The notes under the pieces are model-generated. The model ran no database searches, had not been told where the DNA came from, and saw nothing but the letters and a program-made list of their open reading frames with translations. The position numbers and the translations under genes were made by a program. From the NCBI GenBank assembly GCA_016210495.1, contig JACQUC010000153.1, positions 1 through 20,438 of the forward strand: a DNA stretch of 20,438 nt, written 5' to 3'. The stretch is from Chloroflexota bacterium (lineage in GTDB: Bacteria > Chloroflexota > FW602-bin22 > JACPRP01). Of this stretch, positions 7,217 through 12,653 are shown in pieces; positions within the stretch are counted from its first letter, which is position 1, and each line of letters begins with the position of its first letter.

Positions 7217-7784
7217 TTAGCCTGCCAGCATTCTCTCCAACTGGATCAGGTCACGCAGCGTCGAGAAGTAGATGCCCTCTGCTGCGCACTTATGTCTTGC
7301 TTCGGCCCGGAAGCCGGTCTGGGAGACGTACCAGAGCCTGTCGATGCGCTGGGCTGTTTGCTCCTCGAAGAAGCGGGCGGCTGTGACGATACGGTCGACC
7401 TGGGCCACCGTGACGCCGCCGGCACGATGCTTGGCCTCGATGGCCCACACTTGTGTGCCGGTGGCGATGGCGTCGATTTCCACGCTCCCCGGCTTACCGG
7501 AGAAGATGCCGGCGGGGTCGGGCAGATACCATAACGTCGATGGGGAGTCTGGGAATACAGCGATCAGAATGCCTAAGCCTGACTTCGTCCAGAAGAGTGG
7601 TCTTGCCGATGCGTCTCAGACCTAACAGCGCTACGTGACGGCGCTCGCCGTGGTCAAGCGCTGCAAGGACACGTTCAAAGAACTGAAGCTGGTTGCGGCG
7701 ATTGACGAAGATAGGCTCGAGCACTGGCATCTGCACGGGAAAGCCTCCTGTGCCAAATATTAACTCATTTGGATCATGACTCAT
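7217..7784 (-). pseudogene. ATPase / PD-(D/E)XK (DUF234-like) gene with internal deletion and frameshift
   Basis: The start is the ATG at 7782-7784 (MSHDPNELIFGTGG). The N-terminal part has a Walker A motif, GLRRIGKTTLLDE, of the archaeal-type ATPase family (PF01637-like) and runs to about 7525. The C-terminal part, in another frame from about 7505 to the TAA at 7217-7219, has a nuclease-like core (GSVEIDAIATG, then WAIEAKH, an ExK motif) and ends LRDLIQLERMLAG. Walker B, the sensor region and the linker are missing. Intact relatives are usually some 400-500 aa; this remnant would encode about 190. An internal deletion with frame change is the simplest reading. It lies convergent to the ASCH gene. 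Such ATPase-nuclease proteins are often mobile or defence-associated. Confidence 0.7.
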
Positions 7785-7855
7785 ATGGGTTAGTTTTTCC
7801 ACAAGAGCGTTACAGGGTAGTTCTTGGCGAAGTGGTGCGCACCCCACCCCTTCCC

Positions 7856-7957
7856 GGGCGGACAGGGACGTCTCCCGATGGAATCGGGATCCCGGCTCGG
7901 GACGCCCCTACGGTAGGCCCCCCGTCCCCGCCCAGGGCGAGGAGACCTCGGCCCTAC
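7856..7957. repeat. Dispersed intergenic palindromic repeat, copy A
   Basis: Shares the 16-mer GGGCGGACAGGGACGT (7856-7871) with the copy at 17197-17212. Shares GACGCCCCTACGGT (7901-7914) and CAGGGCGAGGAGAC (7933-7946) with the copy at 9929-9972. It is therefore a mosaic linking the other two. It contains the inverted pair TCCCGAT / ATCGGGA near 7872-7889. It fills the gap between the ATPase remnant and the GNAT gene, and no gene lies within it. Confidence 0.75.
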
Positions 7958-8062
7958 GCTGTTCTTTTTCGCACCGAAAACGAATTAGCAAATTGGTAGA
8001 CGAGCACACGGCTCTAGTGTATTATGAGGGTGCAATTGCCAGGGGAGGGGGCAGCCTGCTAT

Positions 8063-8920
8063 ATGAAAGGCACAGTTGGGGACTATACCATCAGGACGAT
8101 GACCTTGGCGGAGCTGGACATCGCGGCCGACTGGGCGGCAAATGAAGGGTGGAACCCCGGGCTGTATGACGCCGGGTGTTTCTATCGCGCCGATCCGAAC
8201 GGCTTCTTTGTCGGCTTGCTCGGGGAGGAGCCCGTTGCTTGCATATCGGCGGTGGCGTATGACGCGGAGTTTGGGTTTCTGGGGTTCTATATCGTCAGGC
8301 CGGAGTATCGGAGCAGGGGCTACGGAATGCGGATGTGGAACAGGGCGATCGAGTACCTGGGGACGCGAAACATCGGGCTCGACGGCGTGGTCGCGCAGCA
8401 GGAAAACTACAAGAAGTCGGGATTCAAGCTGGCCTACAGAAACGTCCGCTATGGCGGGAGGAGCGTCAGGGCCACGCCAAGAGATCGAGATATCGTCGAG
8501 CTGCAGCGGGTGCCGTTCGACGAGGTGGTCGAGTACGACGCAAAGCTGTTTCCGGCGCGGCGGCCGCGGTTCCTCAGTTGCTGGATCGGCTTGCCGGCAG
8601 GCAGGGCTTTGGGCTTGCTGAGGAAGGGCAGGCTTGCCGGATATGGGGTGATGCGCAGATGTAGAGTTGGGTACAAGATCGGCCCGCTCTTTGCCGACAA
8701 CAAGGAGGATGCGGAAACGATCTTTCTGGCGCTGAATACTGCGGTGGAGAACGATGCACCGATTTTCCTGGATACGCCGGAAGTGAACGAGGAAGCGGTG
8801 GCGCTGGCCAGGCGGCGTGGAATGGAGTGCGTGTTCGAGACGGCGCGGATGTATACGAGGGAGGCGCCGGATTTGGATTTGAAGAAGGTGTTCGGCGTTA
8901 CGAGTTTTGAGCTGGGGTAG
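8063..8920 (+). CDS. GNAT family N-acetyltransferase with C-terminal Acetyltransf_18 (YitH/HolE-like) domain
   Basis: A 285-aa cytoplasmic acetyl-CoA-dependent acetyltransferase with two GNAT-type halves. The N-terminal half starts with the pattern TIRTMTLAELDIAADWAANE and has GFYIVRPEYRSRGYG, with the acetyl-CoA loop R83-S-R-G86-Y-G88. The C-terminal half (about 150-285; RVGYKIGPLFAD, then FLDTPEVNEEAV and RRRGMECVFETARMY) matches the domain found in YitH/HolE-like proteins. The ATG at 8063 has GGAGGGG about 11 nt upstream. An in-frame ATG at 8024 lacks a Shine-Dalgarno and adds 13 residues with no homology. The substrate cannot be told from sequence. The gene appears to stand alone, behind repeat copy A and ahead of the toxin-antitoxin pair. 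Confidence 0.88.
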   Translation: MKGTVGDYTIRTMTLAELDIAADWAANEGWNPGLYDAGCFYRADPNGFFVGLLGEEPVACISAVAYDAEFGFLGFYIVRPEYRSRGYGMRMWNRAIEYLGTRNIGLDGVVAQQENYKKSGFKLAYRNVRYGGRSVRATPRDRDIVELQRVPFDEVVEYDAKLFPARRPRFLSCWIGLPAGRALGLLRKGRLAGYGVMRRCRVGYKIGPLFADNKEDAETIFLALNTAVENDAPIFLDTPEVNEEAVALARRRGMECVFETARMYTREAPDLDLKKVFGVTSFELG

Positions 8921-8983
8921 GAATTAGGGCGGGGAGGGGAACTTTGCCGGAGGTCTCGTCATCGATCTGAGCGCGTCTTGGAC

Positions 8984-9012
8984 TTGTGCCACGTCGCGGC
9001 GCATGATACAAT
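8984..9012 (+). promoter_or_regulatory. Promoter of the toxin-antitoxin operon
   Basis: TTGTGC at 8984-8989 (weak -35), a 17-nt spacer and TACAAT at 9007-9012 (good -10). The -10 box is part of the first TACAATGT repeat of the putative operator, so a bound repressor would directly block the promoter. Confidence 0.45.
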
Positions 9013-9024
9013 GTCTACAATGTA
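9007..9024 (+). promoter_or_regulatory. Putative RHH antitoxin operator
   Basis: TACAATGT occurs twice, at 9007-9014 and 9016-9023, with a 9-bp period. The whole 18-mer 9007-9024 also reads as an imperfect palindrome (TACA-TGT--ACA-TGTA). Ribbon-helix-helix antitoxins commonly bind short tandem or palindromic sites over their own promoter, and this site overlaps the -10 box. Autoregulation by the encoded antitoxin is inferred. Confidence 0.5.
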
Positions 9025-9052
9025 AGCATACCGCGTGATGGAGGTACGTCGA

Positions 9053-9478
9053 TTGAGCAAGGTACTTAGCCTTCGTCTAAAAGACGATCAGTCAGAGCGA
9101 CTCCGGATCGCGGCCAGGCGTATGGGCCGTTCGCAGTCGGAAGCGGCCTCTATCTTGCTCGAAGAGGCTCTGCGGCAGCGTGAGTTCGCGTTCGTGGAGT
9201 TCCGCGACTCGCCGGTCGGACGTCAGGCGTACCTGCAAGGGACTCGATTAGCTGTCTGGCAAGTCGTCTTCCTGGCACGAAGCTATGGTGGCGATGTGAA
9301 GCAGGTTTCGGACCACCTGGGAATACCGGAGATCCAGGTGTCAGCCGCCTTGAACTACGCTAGCGCCTATCCCGTTGAGGTGGAGGAAGCGATCAACGAC
9401 AACGCCCGCGGCCCCGAGCTGCTAAGGCGACTGATCCCGAACCTCGAAGTAGTAGAAGTGGATGCGGCTTCTGCTTGA
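9053..9478 (+). CDS. Antitoxin: RHH plus DUF433 protein
   Basis: A 141-aa antitoxin of the DUF433 class. The N-terminus (MSKVLSLRLKDDQSERL, then AARRMGRSQSEAASILLEEA) fits a ribbon-helix-helix DNA-binding fold. Residues about 50-125 fit DUF433 (GTRLAVWQVVFLARSYGGDV, then HLGIP and ALNYASAYPVEVEEAI). GGAGG at 9040-9044 sits 8 nt before the TTG at 9053, so the start is TTG; the upstream GTG at 9035 and ATG at 9038 lie before or inside that Shine-Dalgarno. Its stop codon lies inside the toxin gene (17-nt overlap), which implies translational coupling. It is expected to neutralise the DUF5615 protein and repress the promoter at 8984-9024. Confidence 0.88.
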   Translation: MSKVLSLRLKDDQSERLRIAARRMGRSQSEAASILLEEALRQREFAFVEFRDSPVGRQAYLQGTRLAVWQVVFLARSYGGDVKQVSDHLGIPEIQVSAALNYASAYPVEVEEAINDNARGPELLRRLIPNLEVVEVDAASA

Positions 9479-9833
9479 TGCCCACCTGCCCCTGGCTCTG
9501 GCGCGCGAACTCCAGCGCCGCGGCTTGGACGCCGTCGCGTTGCGAGATTGGATGGGCGGAGCCTATCGCAATGCCTCCGATGATGACCTCCTGGCGGCGG
9601 CAAATCTAGACCGGCGAGTGTTCGTGACCTACGATTGCCATTCGATCCCTCCGCTCATTTGTGACTGGTACGAGACCGGACGACGTCACTCAGGCATTAT
9701 TCTGATTGACGAAGGCACCATTCGGCCCAATGACGTTGGCAGCTTGCTCCGCAGTCTTGTCGAGTTGAGCTCACGAGCCGGCTCAGATGAGTGGCAAGAC
9801 AGAGTGATCTACCTCCAGAAATTGCAGGGCTGA
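9462..9833 (+). CDS. Toxin: DUF5615 PIN-like protein
   Basis: A 123-aa PIN-like (DUF5615, Mut7-C-related) putative ribonuclease toxin. Acidic residues expected at the metal site are present: Asp6 in LLLDAHLPLALARELQ, Asp40-42 in ASDDDLLAAA and Asp58 in VFVTYDCHSIP. It continues to a hydrophobic strand, HSGIILID. It overlaps the antitoxin by 17 nt (start ATG at 9462, antitoxin stop at 9476-9478), the usual order of antitoxin first. Toxicity and RNA cleavage are inferred from the family and not shown by sequence. The bc-operon promoter begins only 14 nt after its stop. Confidence 0.87.
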   Translation: MRLLLDAHLPLALARELQRRGLDAVALRDWMGGAYRNASDDDLLAAANLDRRVFVTYDCHSIPPLICDWYETGRRHSGIILIDEGTIRPNDVGSLLRSLVELSSRAGSDEWQDRVIYLQKLQG

Positions 9834-9847
9834 GGCCGGGGAAGCGG

Positions 9848-9875
9848 TTGACGTCATGGGTGTTAGTGGTAGAAT
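9848..9875 (+). promoter_or_regulatory. Sigma-70-type promoter of the Rieske-cytochrome b operon
   Basis: TTGACG at 9848-9853, a 16-nt spacer and TAGAAT at 9870-9875. The architecture matches the protease promoter (same spacer, same -10). Transcription from about 9882 would place repeat copy B, with its 11-bp hairpin, in a leader of about 150 nt. Confidence 0.6.
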
Positions 9876-9897
9876 ATCAATTATTAGGCGGTGATGC

Positions 9898-9985
9898 CCC
9901 GCCCCGCCCTGGGCGTCCGCCTCAGGCGGACGCCCCTACGGTTGCCCCCCGCCCTATCCAGGGCGAGGAGACTTCGCCCCTACGG
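9898..9985. repeat. Dispersed intergenic palindromic repeat, copy B
   Basis: Contains a perfect 11-bp stem, GGGCGTCCGCC (9911-9921) and GGCGGACGCCC (9925-9935), with loop TCA. CCTACGGT and CAGGGCGAGGAGAC (9959-9972) follow, then a second CGCCCCTACGG (9975-9985). The stretches GACGCCCCTACGGT and CAGGGCGAGGAGAC are identical to copy A. It lies in the predicted leader of the Rieske gene, and in-frame translation through it gives a spurious N-terminal extension. Confidence 0.8.
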
Positions 9986-10034
9986 ATGTGCGTTTTGTAC
10001 TGGGAACTGGGTCAGGTGTGGAAGGAGCGCTGGA

Positions 10035-10562
10035 ATGGGTGTATCACCTGAAGGCGGTGAGGTATCGCGACGGCGCTTGATCGCCCAGGCATTGGGGGCG
10101 ATCGGGGCCTTCTTTGCCGGCATAATTGGCATACCGCTGATCAGATTCATAACTTTCCCGATTGCGGAGAAGATTCCCGAGGTGTGGTCAGAGGTGGGCC
10201 CGGTGAGTGACTTCCCCGAGGGGCAGGTGAAGCTGGCGGACATCAGCCCGGTGTACAAACAGCTACTGAGCGAGGATCCGGGAAAGCGCACGGTTTACGT
10301 GCTCCATAAGGGCAACGGGGAGTTCGTGTGTTACCATTTCCATTGCACCCACGTCGGCTGCCCGGTGCGATGGGTGGAGGGCGCGCAGCGCTTCTTCAGC
10401 CCGTGTCACGGCGGGGTGTTCGACAAAGACGGCAGGGTGTTAGCGGGCCCTCCACCCAGGCCGCTTGACCGGCACGAGGTCAAGGTTGAGAACGGAATTC
10501 TTTACGCTGGGGCGATCTATCAGGTGAACGAGAAATTAGAGCGGGTGAAGCAGGTGCGCTGA
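10035..10562 (+). CDS. Rieske [2Fe-2S] iron-sulfur protein of a cytochrome bc complex
   Basis: A 175-aa membrane-anchored Rieske subunit that takes electrons from quinol at the cytochrome b Qo site and passes them to cytochrome c. AAGGAG at 10022-10027 lies 7 nt before the ATG at 10035; the longer in-frame reading from 9891 is translated repeat. The N-terminus has a twin-arginine-like motif (SRRRLIAQALGAIGAFFAG) running into a single membrane anchor. The cluster ligands are Cys104 and His106 in HCTHVGCP and Cys124 and His125 in SPCHGG; Cys109 is the expected disulfide partner. It is followed after 1 nt by cytochrome b-c, so the two genes form an operon. Confidence 0.95.
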   Translation: MGVSPEGGEVSRRRLIAQALGAIGAFFAGIIGIPLIRFITFPIAEKIPEVWSEVGPVSDFPEGQVKLADISPVYKQLLSEDPGKRTVYVLHKGNGEFVCYHFHCTHVGCPVRWVEGAQRFFSPCHGGVFDKDGRVLAGPPPRPLDRHEVKVENGILYAGAIYQVNEKLERVKQVR

Positions 10563-10563
10563 G

Positions 10564-11946
10564 ATGTTGAGGCTATATGCTTGGCTAGACGAGCGCTACC
10601 AGATGGGGGAGCTGGCACGGCACTTTTTCCTGCGGTCGCTGCCACGCGGCGTGGGATGGAGCCACACCCTTGGCAGCGCCCTTCTCTTTCTGATAGGGCT
10701 CCAGGTGGTCACCGGCATCTTCCTGGCCGTTTACTACGTCGCCTCGCCGGCGGAGGCTTATGAAAGCATCCAACACATCACCAGCGAGATTCCCTTCGGC
10801 TTCCTGATAAGAGGCGTTCACAAATGGGGTGCGAGCGCCATCGTGGTCGTGGCGGTGCTGCATCTTCTCCGGGTGTTCTTTATGGCGGGGTACAAGTATC
10901 CGAGGGAGCTGTCATGGGTAGTGGGCATCTTCCTGCTGGTGCTCGTCTTTATGGAGGGTTTTACGGGCTACCTCTTGCCCATGGATCAGAAGGCCTATTG
11001 GGCGACGGTCGTGGGCACGCATCTGGCCGAGAAGACTCCGTTGATCGGCCCGGCCTTGCTCAGGGTGACTCAGGCGGGGCTGGAACCAGGGCCGCTCACG
11101 CTGAGCCGTTTCTACGCTTTTCACACGATGTTCTTCGGCGGGTTACTGGGTGTGCTGGCAATGCTACATATGGCGATGGTGATCAAGCAAGGCATCGCTC
11201 CTCCTCCCCAAACGATGCCCTCTGTCGCGCGAACGGACTACGCGAGAGCCTACGAAGAATCCAAGAGGGGTGGCCAGCCATTCTACGAGCATCTCTTGAA
11301 AGATGGCGCCATCTCGCTGTTGCTCCTTCTGGGCCTTTTGGCGCTGGCCGTGTACCTGGGCAGCCCATTGGAGGAGGCAGCCAACCCGGCGGACGTGAAC
11401 TACGTGCCGCGACCGGAATGGTATTTCTACTTTTTGTTCGAGCTGCTGTGGTTCTTCCCCGGCCCGTGGGTTATCGTGCCGTCCTTAATAGTTCCCGTGT
11501 TAGGAACAGCGGCTCTGGTGGTCTTGCCCTTCTTAGACCGCGGCCCGGCGCGGCACCCGGCGCGGCGGCCGTTGGCAACGCTGCTGGCCATCGCCGTGAT
11601 AGCTGCGGTGGCCTACCTGAGCTACAAGGGTGCAACGGCGCCGGCGCCTCCCACAGTCACGGCGGCGCCCTCGCCGCCGCCGGGCGTGGTGGGGGCCGAC
11701 CCGGAGGTCGAGCTGGGCTGGACGCTATATCAGGAGCTGGGCTGTGCCGCCTGCCACATCATCGCGGGCCAGGGAGGCGTCGCGGGGCCGGACCTGAGCA
11801 GGGTGGGGGCAAGGCGGGATGCCGAATGGCTGCGCAATTTCATCCGCGATCCAAAGAGCGTGAATCCTGGCGCGGCGATGCCGGCATTTGACCTGCCAGA
11901 AGACAAGCTCAGTCCGCTGGTGAGGTTTCTGGGGGCTCTGCGGTGA
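10564..11946 (+). CDS. Cytochrome b (b6 + subunit IV) fused to a C-terminal cytochrome c
   Basis: A 460-aa fusion forming the core of a quinol:cytochrome c oxidoreductase. The N-terminal half is a four-helix cytochrome b with haem ligands His86/His100 (13 residues between) and His187/His202 (14 between, a cytochrome b6-type spacing). The subunit IV-like half follows, with the Qo motif PEWYFYF. A further membrane helix (ATLLAIAVIAAVAYLSY) and a Pro/Ala linker lead to a monohaem cytochrome c: Cys394-Ala-Ala-Cys397-His398, with probable axial Met439 in GAAMPAF. The protein thus carries both b haems and the c haem, so with the Rieske protein the complex needs only two genes. The start ATG lies 1 nt after the Rieske stop. 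The 3' end overlaps the opposing receiver gene by 38 nt. Confidence 0.95.
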   Translation: MLRLYAWLDERYQMGELARHFFLRSLPRGVGWSHTLGSALLFLIGLQVVTGIFLAVYYVASPAEAYESIQHITSEIPFGFLIRGVHKWGASAIVVVAVLHLLRVFFMAGYKYPRELSWVVGIFLLVLVFMEGFTGYLLPMDQKAYWATVVGTHLAEKTPLIGPALLRVTQAGLEPGPLTLSRFYAFHTMFFGGLLGVLAMLHMAMVIKQGIAPPPQTMPSVARTDYARAYEESKRGGQPFYEHLLKDGAISLLLLLGLLALAVYLGSPLEEAANPADVNYVPRPEWYFYFLFELLWFFPGPWVIVPSLIVPVLGTAALVVLPFLDRGPARHPARRPLATLLAIAVIAAVAYLSYKGATAPAPPTVTAAPSPPPGVVGADPEVELGWTLYQELGCAACHIIAGQGGVAGPDLSRVGARRDAEWLRNFIRDPKSVNPGAAMPAFDLPEDKLSPLVRFLGALR

Positions 11947-12472
11947 CAATAGCACCCAGATCTGCTGCTCGGCGCTGAGCCTCTTCCGCTTGCTCTCGGA
12001 TCCGAATATTGTTGAGGACGAGCTGCTCGTTGGCGGCGCGTAGCTGCTCCAACAACCGGTCACGCTCTTCCTCCGCCTCTCTGCGCTGCCTCCTCACTTC
12101 CACTTCGCGCAGCTCCCGCTCGACAGCAGGAGCCAGTCGCGCATAGTGCCCTTTCAGAATGTAATCGGATGCGCCCGCCTTCATAGTGGCTACAGCGACA
12201 TCCTCGCCGATCTGGCCTGACACGACAATGAACGGCAGGTCGATGCCCCTGGCCTGCACCAAGCGGAGCGCGGCGAGCCCGCTGAAGCTAGGCATCACGT
12301 AGTCGGCGAGGACGATGTCCCAAGTGGAATGATCCAGCGCCTCGCTCATCGCCTCGGCGGTGTCGACTCGCCGAGAAGTAGGAGCATAGCCACCTCTCTC
12401 CAGCTCGATGAGTAGGAGCTCGGCGTCGGCTTTGGAGTCTTCGACGATTAGGACGCGTAGTGGCTTTCCCAT
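11909..12472 (-). CDS. Response-regulator receiver protein with C-terminal coiled coil (probably truncated)
   Basis: A 187-aa protein. Residues 1-125 are a REC domain: acidic pocket Glu11/Asp12, phosphoacceptor Asp57 in VLADYVMPSFSG, Ser85 in VVSGQ and Lys107 in DYILKG. Residues about 125-172 form a charged coiled coil (RREAEEERDRLLEQLRAANE). In relatives this helix (AEEAQRRAADL) leads into PAS and kinase domains. Here it stops after a short tail, TAEPPETSPAD, that reads antisense to the end of cytochrome b. It is probably the stump of a longer hybrid kinase, though it may still act as a single-domain regulator. AGGAGG lies about 11 nt before the ATG. The histidine kinase is upstream on the same strand, across a 160-bp inverted-repeat element. 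Confidence 0.88.
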   Translation of the reverse strand: MGKPLRVLIVEDSKADAELLLIELERGGYAPTSRRVDTAEAMSEALDHSTWDIVLADYVMPSFSGLAALRLVQARGIDLPFIVVSGQIGEDVAVATMKAGASDYILKGHYARLAPAVERELREVEVRRQRREAEEERDRLLEQLRAANEQLVLNNIRIREQAEEAQRRAADLGAIVTAEPPETSPAD

Positions 12473-12493
12473 TTTGGGCTCGCCCTCCTATCT

Positions 12494-12653
12494 GTCTGAA
12501 CCGCAGATTGACCAGATCAAAGGATTGCGCTGATGGGGTCAGTCTGCCCTAGGCGGCGCCTTACGTTGATGATCTTTCCTGTAACACCAGAGTGCTTGTA
12601 GGTTCCCCAGTCATCTGCGGAATCTCTTGATCTGGTTAATCTGCGGTTCAGAC
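12494..12653. repeat. 160-bp inverted-repeat (MITE-like) element
   Basis: Arms at 12494-12526 and 12621-12653 are inverted copies, identical at 30 of 33 positions (outer part GTCTGAACCGCAGATT). Weaker complementarity continues inward around GCGCTGATGGGG and CCCCAGTCATCTGCGG. No coding capacity lies between the arms. The right arm ends exactly at the last base of the histidine kinase stop codon. It could be a non-autonomous mobile element, or the RNA hairpin could attenuate readthrough from the kinase to the receiver gene. Confidence 0.75.

Noticed and set aside
7993..8020. TTGGTA-16-TAGTGT as a promoter of the GNAT gene
   Set aside because: Both hexamers match the consensus at only four of six positions; too weak to list as a feature.
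9891..10034. N-terminal extension of the Rieske gene
   Set aside because: It translates intergenic repeat B; AAGGAG 7 nt before the ATG at 10035 marks the true start.
10824..11891. Forward open frame (355 codons) overlapping cytochrome b in another frame
   Set aside because: Gly/Arg/Ala-rich shadow; the cytochrome b frame carries all haem and Qo motifs.
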